From Rhipidocladum racemiflorum (taxonomy: Eukaryota; Streptophyta; Magnoliopsida; Poales; Poaceae), in assembly GCA_036346355.1 (NCBI GenBank), contig CM070591.1, forward strand, positions 35,744,392 through 35,808,391: 64,000 nucleotides of DNA, written 5' to 3'. The notes below the pieces were generated by a model. That model had not been told where the DNA came from. It saw only the letters and a list, made by a program, of their open reading frames with translations, and did not search any database. Position 1 is the first letter of the stretch. Each line of letters opens with the position of its first letter. Positions 10,666 to 22,424 of this stretch are shown here, piece by piece. The position numbers and the translations under genes were made by a program.

Positions 10666-10820
10666 TACGGTGGGAACGATCCACTACATCGACGTGCGAA
10701 GGATTTCGCAACTGCGCGTCTAGTGGTAACGATCCATGGTCTCTTACTCGCATGATGTCTTGGGTGATCACGGTAGAATTTTTAAAATTGTGCTAGCGTA
10801 GCCTACCAGTTCCTCAACAG

Positions 10821-10833
10821 TGGTATCAGAGCC
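10821..10833 (+). other. Primer-binding site of copia element
   Basis: TGGTATCAGAGCC begins one base after the LTR end and is of the initiator-Met type used by most plant copia elements. Confidence 0.9.
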
Positions 10834-12385
10834 AGTCATGTGTAGTTTTAGATCTAGATCAGGCGCATATGGTGATATGTTGCTATGTCATGCATGGGTT
10901 GATTTTATCAATTGGTATTGGGATGTATAGAGGTATGAGTTGACAGTGCCGTACGATCAAAAGATTAGTTCGTTTCCATTCAGATTCGAGCCGCGCATTG
11001 CCCCTACCGGCTGGTAACACCATCGGGGCTACGCGCGCGCTGAACAGATCGAAACAACAGACCGAGATCGTATAGGGCCGCCGTCTTCTCAAGTGGACCT
11101 CGCGCAATAGATCGATTTGATCGATCTAGTGAAAATTGAGCTATTTTGAATGGCACGGATTCGGCTTGATATGATCAATCCGATGAGATTTTCACAGCGT
11201 TTTCATAGATGCGATCTATGTTTCCCCGAAAACGCCACGGGCGTTGCCCGCACCCGCGAGGGGTTCTCGCCCCTTCGAACCCCAGCCGAAAGTAGGGACT
11301 GAGTATAAATTAAAACTGGTTCACTTCATGCGCTAGAATACGATTCTACGCCTAACTTGTTTTTGCAGGGAATGATGTGAAATAGTATGGCCTATGTGTA
11401 TGTGATGCATGTAATTTTTACATGGCCTGCGTGCCGTGTCAAGCCATAAGGCTATTTCAATTGTATAATGACCAGCGTGTCGACTTGTGATGTTTGAACC
11501 CTTCATGTAAAATTCATTATCAAAGTTGTAAGGAGTTGCATCTACAATGATGAAGATGGTGGCATCAAGCATGATGGCTAGGTGAACAATCAAACAAGAT
11601 GGCTAGGTGAACAAACAAGCATGATGATGGAGATCCTAATGCTGAGGGCCATGCTATTTCACATATTAATTTTGATTATATGTGGATGTGTGTTTAATCC
11701 TTGCTATTTTCTTTATGCTCATTGCATGTGATGCCATGTTCATAGTAGATATTGTTCTTCACCATAGTTAAAATTTTTAAATCAGACTTGTCCACCCAAT
11801 TGTTGCACCTATCAAGAATTTAGATCGTTATTAATATGACTGCTAAAGTAGTATATCAATGACTATCTTAATAGATGATAGGGATGTGTTGGACACATCG
11901 CGCATAACAATGGTTGATTTAACTAAGTTATCAAAACGGTTTTGGGCTTAAGGACATAAGTGGTTGGAATATGATTTCAGTAATGAAGGAACGGATACAA
12001 GACGATTGGTGTCTAGGAAAACACACATGGGGGTAGGTTTCTTAATTGGCACCCGGAAACGGGAAGTGCTCCCTCCCTCATGTGAGCCCTAGGGGCGGGT
12101 TGACCTGGTCATGACTCAAGTTGACAGAGGCATTCATTACTTGTTTTCATGCTCAACCAACAAGAGTTACATAAGATGTAATTAGCAAAGATGTTGCTTA
12201 CCTATGTCATTAGATTTCTTGCAGCGATGCCAAAGCTCACTAGTATTTGATGAATATGGATCTTGAATACTCACCATGTGTCCATAAAGGGGGCACATGA
12301 TAGGAGTTTCTTTTGTTAAAATGTTTAATGAAAGTATTACATAAACATAGTGCTTAGAAGCTTTGCATGTTTTTGTTGTAGTTCA
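10834..12385 (+). other. Copia 5' leader, no gene
   Basis: About 1.55 kb of leader separates the PBS from gag. It shows no convincing ORF. The GTATCAGAGCC context at its start and gag at its end define it as untranslated leader, which is long in Angela-like elements. Confidence 0.6.
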
Positions 12386-12835
12386 ATGGCACCTCTTGCT
12401 GCTCCTACTGCTGCACCTGGTTTTGCTTTGAGCTCGGTTTTGGAAAGAGAAAAACTAAATGGAACAAATTTTGTTGATTGGTATCGCAACTTGAGAATTG
12501 TTCTCAAGCATGAAAAAAAGGAGTATGTTCTAGAGAATCCAATCCCTGATGAACCGGCTGAAAATGCTCCTCGAAATTTGAAGGCTGATTATGAAAAACA
12601 TGTTAATGCCTCCGTAGAGGTCAGCTGTCTCATGCTTGTCACCATGGACTCTGAGCTGCAAAAGCAATATGAGGACTAGGATGCTTACAATATGATTGTG
12701 GGCTTGAAGGGCATGTTTGGGAACCAAGCAAGGGCTGAGAGGTATGGTATCTCAAAGCTTCTGTTTGCTTGTAAATTTGGTGAAGGCGATCGATCGACCC
12801 ACATGTAATCAAGATGATTGGCTACATTGGGAGTT
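12386..12835 (+). pseudogene. Copia Gag fragment (UBN2 type)
   Basis: ATG at 12386 starts an Ala/Pro-rich N-terminus, followed by LNGTNFVDWYRNLRIVLKHE, KKEYVLENPIPDEP and ASVEVSCLMLVTMDSELQKQ. This is the retrotransposon Gag (UBN2) family of Angela/Tork elements. A TAG stop at 12677-12679 interrupts it. Homology continues through YNMIVGLKGMFGNQARAERY and a shifted frame to about 12835, where it ends abruptly. The zinc knuckle and everything downstream are missing. Confidence 0.85.
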
Positions 12836-13175
12836 AGTTAAATTTGCTACATCCAAACCATAGTAAAAATTTTTCATCTTTTTTCAACCTTTTTTTCATA
12901 TGTATTGGTCATATTGCTCATTATAATCATACAGGAAAAAATTTAGCTCAAATCCGGTACATTTTAAGTGCAATCCAGATCAAAAAGTTCAAATTTCGTC
13001 CAAATTTTCCGAGATCTCGGGCGGTTTTGGCGAGATTTCGCCGAAAAAACGAAAACACTGTAGCAATTTGAATTTTTTCAAATTTTTTTATCCGGTTGGG
13101 ATTTCTAATTTCGTCCCCGACCGAAAACCGAGATCTTGGCCGAGAATTCTGAAATTTCAGCGGTTTTTGGATCCT
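12836..13175. other. AT-rich unassigned segment, possible hAT-derived MITE
   Basis: No gene is visible. The right end reads GGATCCTTG and abuts the protease fragment of the next element. The interior carries runs such as CGAGATCTCGGGCGG and CCGAAAACCGAGATC, similar in style to the non-autonomous hAT element at 52678-53037. I could not find a matching left terminus or target duplication, so the nature of this piece is open. Confidence 0.3.
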
Positions 13176-14870
13176 TGCTATCAAGCACCCAACTTGATCC
13201 ACCAGCGGAATAATCCTACAAAAATGAGTTAGGTCTTGATTTTAGGTACCCACATTTTCTTTGGTCCTTGCATGTTAGTTATCAACACTTTGGGTGCCCA
13301 CACCCTTTTCTTAGCGACTTTATTTGAGTTGTGGGTACCGACATAGCAAGCAACCACTTTACCATGGTGATTCCTTTTCAAAACGTATGAAGCATAGAAA
13401 GTAGTATGAGATGCATGGTGATGAGGATGCTTCTTTGCTTCTTGCAACTTCTTGTTGACTTGTGTTATGCGAGTTTGGTATTTACCATTTTCCTTGACAA
13501 ACTTTATGCACTCCTGACTTTTCACCATCACACGGTCATTTTCTTTGCCTTTAGACTTATCAAATCCTAACCCTTGCTTGTTCTTATTTCCCTGGCCATT
13601 AATGGTCTTATATAGGGCATCCTTGGATTGATAAGTCTTGATACATCCATATCGTACCAAGGCATTTAATCTCTCATTCTCACTCTTCAATACATTCACA
13701 AATTGAGAGTTAGTAGCATAAGCATTGATATCAACATTATAGCAATGAGAATATCCATTGCTAGTGGAAGGAACAGTCGCCATGGATGCATCATTAGAAG
13801 AGGAGATGCTACCATTAAGAGAATCAAGTTACACTCAAGAGCTTTACAATTAGCTTCTAAACTTGAGAGATTTTCTTGAAGTGATTCATTTGAGCTTTTT
13901 AGCATAGCAATTGAGTTGTTAGCCAAATCCAGATTTTTGGTTAATAACTCAATTTTCTCCTTTTCTTTAGCAAGGAGCTTCTCAAGAGCAAGATTTCTTT
14001 TCTTCTCAAGAATGAGTAAATCTTCTTGCTTCTCAACAGTTTATCTTGGCCTTCTATTCTTATCATTAGCTTGTTTATCTTTGCTATAGTGGATTTGTTC
14101 AAGTCACAAAATAATGTATCATCATCATCGATATCCTCATCACTACTATCTACTTCACTATCACTACAAAATGGCTTGGATTTAGGTATTACCTTGCGCC
14201 CTTTTGCCATTAGACAAACGGGTGAGTCGTTGTCGTTATCGTTGTTGTTGTCGCTCATGTCGCCAAAGAGTGACTTTGTTGGAGGAGCGCTTCTATTGCG
14301 ATGGTGGCAACCCCTTCATCATCGGAGTCGGAGTCGTTTGAGTCCCACTCTTCGCCAATGTGAGCACGTCCGGAATACTTCTTCTTGTGAGCCTTGTTCT
14401 TCTTGTGTGGCTCGCTCTTCTTATGCTCATTGGCGTTGCTCTTCTTCTTGGGGCAATCGGCGATGAAGTGTCCCATTTCTCCACACTCGTAGCATGTCCT
14501 CTTAGTTCTTCTTCTTCTTCTTGACTTGTTATAGTAATTCTTCTTGTATTTGCTAGAACTATTATACTTGAGGAATTTCTTGAATTTTCTCACAAATAGA
14601 GCCAAGTCTTCTCCATCTTTGCTATCATCTTCGCTTGAGCTTGGATCATATTTCTTACTTGCCTTCAACGCGATCTCCCTTGGCTTGGCACTTTCACCTG
14701 TTTATTAACTCATTGAACATATTAGTCCCTTTAATCGTTTGTCGTTAATCATCCAAAACTCACATAGGGGTCTAGATGCACTTTCACTCTACCCTTCTTG
14801 GATGGATTTGATTGTTCTAAGAGTTGGCGATCAGATCCTATAGGATCAAGGATAATCGACTAGAGAGGGG
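13176..14870 (-). pseudogene. Gag and protease start of a second copia element
   Basis: On the minus strand, 14668-14255 encodes a Lys-rich region with a CCHC zinc knuckle (CYECGEMGHFIADC) and an acidic segment. 14258-13941 continues with SDNNNDNDNDSPVCLMAKGR. 13926-13229 carries a coiled-coil-like region and VWAPKVLITNMQGPKKMWVP. The sequence ends in GGSSWVLDS, the start of the copia protease active-site motif, at about 13176. The fragment is cut there and shows several frame changes. The style fits the large-Gag SIRE/Maximus-type copia group of grasses (inference). The 14700-14870 stretch is probably its leader or LTR edge. Confidence 0.75.
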
Positions 14871-14884
14871 TGAATATGAGGTTT

Positions 14885-16282
14885 TAAAATGACATCATGT
14901 TGACGTCATCAACTAATTAAATAAATTAAAATATTTTTTCAAAAAAGAACTCATGACACTGACATGTGGGCCCTGTGCTGTGGCGTCGCTACTGACATCA
15001 ACGATGACGGTACATTCAGCTACGACGCTTCGGTTCCTATGCCGCCACGTGGTGCTACGCGATTAGTTCTCTATGCGGTGTGATCTCATCCATACGTTCA
15101 AATCCCAATGGCTCAGATCTAGACTAAATCACGGTAGCATAATCCGGTGTGCAGCACATGTCTCTATATGGACCTTCAGATCTAGATCTCACGGCCATTA
15201 ATCATCTAACCCACAATTAAATGGATTAATCTGGACCACACGATCCGAATTGAACGGTCAAGATCAACCCGAGCTGCTGCGAGCATTAGACATGTGGTGA
15301 GCTAGCATAGTTCCTACGTGATTCAATCTTGACCACACATCTTACGATCTAACGGCTACAATTGGTTTAATCCTATGGCGATGAAACATGAAGGCGCAGA
15401 CTCACCTAGATCGCAGGATCTGGATTGGATGGCTAAAAGTACTCGCAAAACCCTGATGATGGCGTGACAGCTAGGGTTCACCGAAGCTAATGATGATGAC
15501 CTAGTTGGCGGCGCTCCGGGCTCTCTACGGTGAGGTGAGATATGTCCCTAGGAGCGTCTTATTGCGACGAACCCAAATCTGGAACTCACGCGGCGGAACA
15601 TGGCATAACGGCGTTCAAATACATGGCTTCCTTCGAGCACTTCGGTGAGCTATTCCAGTCGAACGGCGGTGATCTAGGTGATGACGCTTTAGGAAAAAGT
15701 TGCGGCGTGAAGTTCTCTACACGATGCGCGAGACGAGGTATTAAATAGGCCTCGGAGTTCCTGTCAAACGCGACAAATGCGGCGCGGACGTCGTAGCGAC
15801 GACAGAGTTAGGTGAGGATATAGCAGGATGATGCGGCATGATCCTGAGCATCCACGTGTCTCGGATCCAACAACCCACGTCACACAGCTACGCGGCACAC
15901 CATTAGCCTTCGGATTGAGATCAAGCGCTTTCGGCTCTGCTAGGAGTTAGGGTTCGCATGGTCATTGAAATTTGGTGGTTGGTTAGTGGTCGGGTCCAAT
16001 GGGCTCGCCACATTAGGGTTTTTCCAAAATTTCTGATTTCCTATTGTAAAATAATTTTAGTAATTCAAATAATTCGAGAAAAATAGGAAAAATATCAGAA
16101 AATTTCAAAAAATGTTTTGAGATATTTTGAACTCAAATAAAATATTTTCCAAAAAACTTATATAAACTTTTCATATATTTAAATAATTTAATAAAAGGCT
16201 TAATTCAAAATAATTCCAAATAAATTCCAGAAAATTCTCGAAAATTCAAAAGCCACAATAAAAACAAAAAAAGGATATTACA
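14885..16282 (-). repeat. Partial giant LTR (5' part, reversed)
   Basis: Read on the minus strand the segment starts TGTAATATCC at 16282, then runs through AT-rich sequence with AATTATTTGAATT blocks and into GC-rich sequence with GATCTAGATC motifs and GACGTCAtGATGTCATT near 14890-14915. This is the same order as in the first 1.9 kb of the LTR at 234-5483. The remaining two thirds, including the exon-like segments, are absent. The ORF at 15542-15748 is within this repeat and is not considered a gene. Confidence 0.65.
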
Positions 16283-16440
16283 CTGAAGTTGGAAGAAAGG
16301 CTACCTTTTCATCAAAAATCCCTTGGACAACACCTGCTAACTAAAACACTCTAGTACTAGACCTAATTGCAACCACAATCTCACTAGTCTAGGAGCCACG
16401 AATGATAGCGACGCAGCTCCCCCTACGGCGTTGGGTATCA
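16283..16440. other. Short unassigned junction
   Basis: About 160 bases between the end of the reversed LTR and the first recognisable Gag codons of the Tat element. I see no gene or clear boundary motif in it. Confidence 0.4.
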
Positions 16441-17330
16441 GGCGTTTTCCCGACGATTGTGCTGTGTGGTGTGGCCTGAGAGGTTTCGCCCGACATCCCT
16501 CGAGAAGTACGACAGCACCACCAACCCAGAGGAATTCCTGCAGATGTACACCACAGTGGTGCGGGCCGCTGGAGGGTCCGATAAGGTCATGGCCAACTAC
16601 GTTCCAACGGCCTTGACCGGGTTCACCCGGTCTTGGCTGTTAAACCTCCCGCGGTGCTCGGTGCACTCGTGGGGGGAGTTGTGTGACTTTTTCGTCACCA
16701 ACTTTCAGGGCTCGTACACACAACTGGGCATCGAAGATGACCTCCACACCCTCGATCAGGGGAGAGGGGAGTCGTTGCGCGTTTTAATTCGGCGGTTCAG
16801 CCACTATCGCAATACGATCCCTCAGATCTCTGAACAGTCGGTCGTGATCGCCTTCCGGAGGGGCGTTCAGGACCGCAATATGCGGGAGAAGATGGCCACC
16901 CGTGAGGTTACCACTACCTCCGAGCTTTTCTCCCTGGCGCACAAGTGTGCTCGGGCAGCTGAAGCTCGGGGGCTGGTATCCGGGGTCGATGGGTGGCCGT
17001 GGTAGAGACGAGGCCAGAACCTTGAGGGGTTCTGGTCCAACTAGCAAGAAGACAAGGGGGCGCGAGGTGAACGAGACCAGGCGAGTCTTGGCTGCTGAGC
17101 GCGAGCGACAGGATACCCGTCCAAAGGGGCATGACCATCGCGACCAGCGGGGTGGCCAGCACGGACGAAGAGACGACGACCGCAAGGAGAAGGAGGGTCG
17201 ACCGTTCTGCCCGATCCACAAGACCAACGATCACGACTTGACGAGCTGTCAGATCATGAGCGATATGGTGGATCTACGGCTAAAGGAACGCCGCCCTCGC
17301 GACGACGATGAAGACGATGACCCTACCCCG
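16440..17330 (+). pseudogene. Tat-type Gag (element B)
   Basis: The frame from 16457 carries the capsid core of Tat-lineage Gag: YDSTTNPEEFLQMYTTVVRA, RSWLLNLPRCSVHSWGELCD, FVTNFQGSYTQLGIEDDL, and ESLRVLIRRFSHYRNTIP. It ends at TAG 17003-17005. A frameshift near 16960 passes the reading to the next frame (to 17780), which holds a zinc-finger-like FCPIHKTNDHDLTSC (about 17205-17250) and an acidic linker. The N-terminus and the 5' LTR are missing. The element lies on the plus strand and its pol continues at 17330-19940 and again at 36326. Confidence 0.85.
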
Positions 17331-18129
17331 CTGGCCTTCCAACGGGTGGACCACACCGTGGTGTACATTCATGGTGGCTCGGCCACCATCCCCTCCAACA
17401 CGGCGTTGAAACGCCTGAGGAGGGAGGTATCTGCTACGGTGCCGAGCGCAGGAGCGGGTCGGATGCTGAAATGGTCGGAGGAGACAATCACTTTCAGTCA
17501 GGTCGATCACCCCGAGAGCACAGCCGACCTAGGTCACCTTCCGATTGTGGTTTCGCCCAGAATTCGGAACGTGAAGCTTGGACGGGTGCTGATGGACGGA
17601 GGGATCACTATTAGTCTCCTGTCCTTCGGGGCGTTCCACGTGCTCCAAATATCCCGACGGGAGTTACGCCCGGCGTTGCCCTTCTATGGGTTGCCCCGGG
17701 GGCTGCCTTGCAGCCCTTGGGCCAGTTACGCCTCCCCGTCACCTTCGGGGAAGAAAGCAACTACCGGACGGAAATGGTGAAGTTCACGGTCATTGAAACG
17801 ACCTCCCATTCAACGCCTTGCTTGGACGACCTGCGTTGGCCAAGTTTATGGCGGCGACCCACTAAGCCTACATGGTGGTGAAGATGTCGGGGCCCGCCGG
17901 CCCCATAGCGATCCAGGTGGACTGGTCAGAGGCCTTGCGTTGCCACAAGAATGCACTGGATCTGGTCGATGCCACCTGCAGCAGGTCGACTGACGCCGCC
18001 TGTCCGGGAGCCCCTCAGGGCCAGACTCGCACCTCGCCTGGCTCTTCCAGCGAGGTCAAGGTGGTCTCCCTGAGCGAGGCCGAGCCCAGGAAGACTGTCT
18101 CCATTGGCGCCAGCCTCAGCGCCAAATAG
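17330..18129 (+). pseudogene. Tat-type protease region (element B)
   Basis: The protease domain is seen as EETITFSQVDHPESTADLGH, RIRNVKLGRVLMDGG, with the catalytic D in VLMDGG. The following residues usual in Tat elements (SSLNILY-like) are changed to ITISLL. Downstream the frame shifts near 17690, contains a TAA near 17865 and ends at TAG 18127-18129 in the context K-stop-E. An almost identical stop occurs at the same place in element A (31837-31839). Confidence 0.75.
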
Positions 18130-19340
18130 GAAGACACGCTCGTCACCTTCCTCCAGTCTAACTCCGACGTGTTTGCCTGGCAACCGTCGGATATGACCAG
18201 GGTCCCCAGGGAGGTGATCGAGCACCGATTGGCGATGCTCTCAAAAGTGAGCCCGGTCCGACATAAGGTCCGGAGGCAAGCACCTAAGCGACAGGACGCC
18301 ATTCGGCAGGCGGTAGAGAAGTTGCTGCGTGCGGGGATCGTCAGGGAAGTCTCTCACCCCGAGTGGCTTGCCAACCCCCTGCTCATCAAGAAATTCAACG
18401 GGAATTTGCGGATGTGCGTCGATTTCACCGATCTCAACAAGGCTTGCCCGAAGGATCCTTACCCCCTGCCGCGCATCGACCTCATTGTCGACTCAATGGC
18501 AGGGTGTGAGCTGCTGTGTTTCCTAGATGCGTACTCCGGGTACCATCATATTAGCATGGCGGCAAAAGACAAAGAGAAGACCGCTTTTGTAACCCCCATG
18601 GGCATATAATGCTATGTCAAGATGGCCTTCGGTTTAAAAAATGCTGGTTCCACTTACCAACGTGCAATGCATACTTCCATTCGCCCACAGATAGGGCAGA
18701 ACCTCGAAGTGTACGTTGACGATTTGGTCGTGAAAGTCAAGAAAAGTGAGGGCATGATTGAAGACCTAGAGGAGACTTTCACCAACCTCCGGAAGATCAG
18801 CTTGAAGCTCAACCCCAAGAAGTGTGTGTTTGTTTTACTCTCTGGAAAGCTGTTGGGGTTCCTCGTGTCCCGTCGGGGCATTGAGGCCAACCCCAACAAG
18901 ATGGAGGCCATCGCACGCATGAGACCGCTGGTTAGACTCAAGCAGGTACAATGCCTCGCAGGCCACCTGGCCTCACTCGGACGGTTTATCGCCCGACTGG
19001 GGGAAAGGAGCCTGCCCCTATTCAAGCTGCTGAAGAAGACCAATCACTTTGAGTGGACCGAGGAAGCCCAACAAGCATTCAAAGGCCTGAAGCTGTACCT
19101 CTCCTCCCCACCGGTGCTAGTCGCCCCTGGGGAGGGTGAGCCGTTGCTCCTGTACATTACCGCTACCCCTATGGTGGTGAGTGCGGTGCTAGTGGCGGAG
19201 AGGGAAGTCATTCAGAAGCCGGTCTACTACATAAGTAAGGTGCTACACGAAGCGGAGACCAGATACCCACAAGCGCAAAAGATGTTGTACGCTGTCCTGG
19301 TGGCATCCAGGAAGCTGCGGCATTACTTCCAAGGATGAGA
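18130..19340 (+). pseudogene. Tat-type RT and RNase H (element B)
   Basis: RT starts with DVFAWQPSDMTRVPREVIEH and holds HPEWLANPLLIKKFNGN, MCVDFTDLNKACPKDPYPLP, FLDAYSGYHHI and the catalytic YVDDLVVK box. A TAA at about 18607-18609 interrupts it just before MAFGLKNAGSTYQRAMHT. The connection and first RNase H follow (PLFKLLKKTNHFEWTEEAQQ, GEPLLLYITATPMVVSAVLV, KPVYYISKVLHEAETRYPQ). A TGA at 19336-19338 follows YFQG. Apart from these two stops, the order and spacing are those of a normal Tat pol. Confidence 0.9.
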
Positions 19341-19347
19341 GATCACG

Positions 19348-19945
19348 GTGGTCACAGCCTACCCTCTTCGAAAGATCCTCCACAATCGGGAGATTGAAGG
19401 TCATGTCGCCAAGTGGTCGGTGGAGCTGGGGGAGTTTTGTCTTAAGTTCGCCCCCCGCACTGCTATCAAGAGTCAGAAGCTGGCAGAGTTCATTGCCGAA
19501 TGGACTCCCGCCGCTCCGGAAGCTGAAAAAGAGCTCGCGCCTTCCCCCTGGACTCTCTTCTTCAACGTCTCCTTCAGGTTGGAAGGCGCGGCGGGGGCTG
19601 GGGTTGTCCTGGTTTCTCCAACCGGTGACATCCTCCAGTATGTGGTCGCCCTGGACTTCAGGGCTACCAACAACATCACCGAGTACGAAGGGTTACTGGA
19701 AGGGTTGCGCACCGCCTCAGCTTTGGGCATCCGGCTCCTTCAAGTCAAAGGTGACTCCCTGCTGATGATCAACCAAGTGCGAAAGGATTTCCAATGCCTT
19801 GACCCCGCCATGGCTGCCTACCTAGCAGAGGTCAGAAGAATGGAGTGTCACTTCGAGGGGTTGGGATACACCCATATCCCTCGACGCGACAACCATCTGG
19901 CGGATGGACTTTCGCAGCTCACCTCCTCAAGGTCATCTGTAGAAC
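19348..19945 (+). pseudogene. Second RNase H (archaeal-like) of Tat element B
   Basis: After the link TAYPLRKILHNREIEGHVAK the frame encodes the extra RNase H domain known from Tat-lineage elements. Expected acidic positions can be read in ITEYEGLLEGL (Glu), VKGDSLLMINQV (Asp) and RRDNHLADGLSQL (Asp). The first, which in relatives is Asp in FFDGSF, is Asn here (FFNVSF), so this copy probably lacks activity. The ORF runs on to 20025, but after SQLTSSRSSV (about 19940) the codons come from an inserted LTR. The next recognisable pol codons are at 36326. Confidence 0.8.
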
Positions 19946-21482
19946 CACAAAGGTACCTACACTTCACATCATCACGTGGCAAGATTACACTGATTCCAAA
20001 ATTCATTCCGTATATCATTAGTTAATATTATTTTGCCATTTGAAACACATTTCACGTAAGCATGGCTAAGCAACTATTCACGGTCTAGCCTTCCGTGTTG
20101 GCATATTACTAACTTCCAACTAAATAAACCAACTTAAGTTGACAATGGATACATGGCATACAAATATTATCATCAAGGGTGGAATTAACAACTAGGTTGA
20201 TTAACTAATTTACCCAAACCAATTTAATTTATTTTAACAACATAGCATGCATAATTCAACTCAAAATATACTTCAAAAATTAGGAGCAATATGGTCAAAG
20301 CACAACTTGCCTTCGTAAAGCAGCGAGTCTTGGTCTGGAGCTTGATCCTCAAAATCCGCGTCCTCGCACAGCTCGACGTCTACGCTTAACAGATAAAGAA
20401 CCAAATAAACACGCAAAACAACGTACAAACACACATTCAGAGAAATGTTGCAAATCAAACTAGTTTATAATCTCATGAAAATTTCCCGATAATTAGTTTA
20501 GCATTTTCTAAGATTTATAAAATTTATTTTGGAATTTTTAGACGTATAGTTTAAGAGATACAAAATTCACAAATTTGGACATTCCACGAATAATTTAACA
20601 GTATAGATTTGATTATAAAATTTTAGTAAAATTAGCGTAGCTAGGTATTAATATTTACTAATTAATAAAATTTATTGCATGCAGTTTGGGCTTAAAACGA
20701 ATTTGTAGCGAAAAAGAAAAAATCCGCAATTTGGAAAAAAGGAATTACGTAAATCTTTTGCATGGCACTATTCCTCCTTGTATATGCGTATACTCCTTGG
20801 TTGCAATGGGTTTGGTTTGGGCAGTTGCTACGTAAGAAAAAAAACAAAAAGCGGCCAGACGACCAGGGCAGGACAGCGAGCGCAGTCGGCCGGAGGCAGC
20901 GATGGCGGCGGCGAACACAGCTAGCCGGAATCAGTCGGCGACGATGGCGACTACGGCGCGCAGGCGGCTACGACAACGGCGCGCTTGTGTAACCTAATAT
21001 CTACATATACATACGGCCTAATGCCTACGTATACATGCTAACACATATATCTATATATGTACGTACATGCATTGAGTCTAATATTTATCTACACGCATAT
21101 AGAAGATTATACACCCTACATACTAACAAATATACATGTATACATGACTAACATATATATACATGCGCAAAAACATCCGACGATATCAACTGATTGACAG
21201 ATAGAGCGCGCGCAACCGAAAGGCGAGAGAGTACCGATCGACGACGGGCAGTAGCGCGGATCATCAACACAGAAGAAGGCGAGACCGGAGAGTGCGCCGG
21301 TGGCAGCGTAGACAGCGGCGGCGGCGGTGGTGGCTCCAACGGCAGCAGCGACGTAGACAGCGGCGACAACGGTGGCGACGTCGACGGCAGTAGCGACCAA
21401 GCGGCAGTCAGTCGAACCGGTCGTTTGGAGACAAAGTCAGTAGAAGGTATGAGGAGAATGAAATGGAAGAAAGGAAGAGAAG
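19940..21482 (-). repeat. Giant LTR inside element B, left part
   Basis: Together with 35474-36325 this is one minus-strand LTR that was later split by element A. It carries an exon A segment (20311-20458) with the GC donor, homologous to that in the LTRs at 234-5483 and 27373-30847. The expected 3' end of the LTR (exon B and CCCGACA) is missing on this side, so the LTR was truncated. I could not find a duplication matching ATGGA at the right side. The 20,700-21,480 part is rich in short AC/GT and AT runs and GCGGCGG repeats. Confidence 0.65.
20311..20458 (-). other. LTR-embedded exon A (hydrophobic then acidic ORF)
   Basis: From an ATG at 20458 the minus strand reads a hydrophobic run (VCLYVVLRVYLVLYLLS) and then an acidic stretch (VDVELCEDADFEDQ) to GAAG^GCAAGTT. 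The donor G and C are at 20310 and 20309 and the frame ends in phase 1. The order hydrophobic then acidic, the donor and the phase match the copies at 28907-29053 and about 42000-42109. Exon B is not present in this truncated LTR. Confidence 0.5.
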
Positions 21483-22341
21483 TGTCGGTGTTTCGAGCAT
21501 CGGCAATACGATTTTTTGGTCTTAGGGGAGATCGCGCGTTCCCTCTCATCGAATGGCTTGGCTCGAGGGAGCCCAAAGTGTATACTGGTTCAGGCTGAAT
21601 ATCCCTACTCCAGTTCGTTTGCTGTGTATATGCCCTTTCGGGGTACTACAATCGCCGCTTCCAAGGGGAAGCTAGGGTTTGTTTGTTGTCCAAACACCCT
21701 TTCCGAATATGTTCTTCTATCTTCTTTTGCTCTCTCCCTCTCCCCAGGGTCCCGTTCTCCCTTATATAGGCGGGAGCTGCGGGTTACACGGGAGTTCCTC
21801 TAAAGAAAGGAAAAAAGGAGCCGGGGTGTCCTGTCTCGGGGTTCGGTCTTCGGCCTTGGCGTCCGACCGGCCTCCACCTCCCCGCGTGCTTGGTCGGCAG
21901 GCTTGCGGTGGAAGGCTTCGTCCTGTGGAGGAACGTGACGCGCCGCCCCGTATGCTTTGTCAGCGGCTGGTTGTAATGGCGAATGACCCTTGAGGCTTTT
22001 GGTGGAGACGTTCCCTTCTGTTCCGTGTCAGAGCGATGGGACCGGAGCCTGGTTTCGCAAGCGGCTCCCCTAACACCTTGGGGAGGAACCACCTACCCTG
22101 ACACGGACGTCCCGGGATGTCGCGTTTGGCAGAGCAGGTACTCGAGTACTGGAACGCCCAACCGAGGGAGGCTCTACGACCTGGGTGATCAGAGAAGGTT
22201 GGACGGTGTGTTCGAGCCGAGGCCTGATCGGGGACTGAGCTTGTCTGCGGCCTGCTGTTCTCCGGCTGGAGCTGGGCCTTGAAGGCAGCCTGCTCGAGGT
22301 TTCCGGGCTGCTGGGACTACCCATGGTATAGGTATTCGTCA
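21483..22341 (-). repeat. 3' LTR of element A
   Basis: This 859-bp LTR matches 34617-35473. In the first 87 or so aligned bases on the plus strand I count six substitutions, so the pair has diverged noticeably since insertion. It contains a TATATAAGGGAG promoter motif on the minus strand. ORFs read on either strand of it are shadows. Confidence 0.95.
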
Positions 22342-22354
22342 GTAGCCCCCGACC
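22342..22354 (-). other. Polypurine tract of element A
   Basis: On the minus strand GCGGTCGGGGGCTAC directly precedes the 3' LTR, the G-rich plus-strand primer typical of Tat elements. Confidence 0.7.
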
Positions 22355-22424
22355 GCGCCCTCGCTAGGAGCGATCGGGGGTTTAGCTTCGTCTTGGCAGA
22401 CTCGTTCTGCTGACTGTTCTGGGT

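Larger units (their letters stand above)
9444..10819 (+). repeat. Angela-like copia LTR
   Basis: This 1376-bp LTR opens with TGTTAGTGTTATGCCC and ends TTCCTCAACA. It follows a pol gene and polypurine tract and is itself followed by a PBS and a gag of the same type. It is thus at once the 3' LTR of the left part and the 5' LTR of the right part. Homologous solo LTRs are at 3689-5096 and 49557-50945. TATA is at 10397, and a 21-bp tandem repeat at 10603-10665. Confidence 0.92.

Noticed and set aside
12836..13175. A complete hAT-type MITE with duplication CTATCAAG
   Set aside because: Only the right flank has this sequence; no matching left end or terminal repeat was found.
19930..19950. A target duplication for the giant LTR inside element B
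   Set aside because: The right flank is ATGGA, the left flank near the break is TCATC; no five-base match at a TG start. The left LTR end is truncated.
21000..21180. AT/AC-rich run with CATATATATACATG-like text as a CRISPR or regulatory array
   Set aside because: No regular unit or spacer structure; simple-sequence drift within an LTR.
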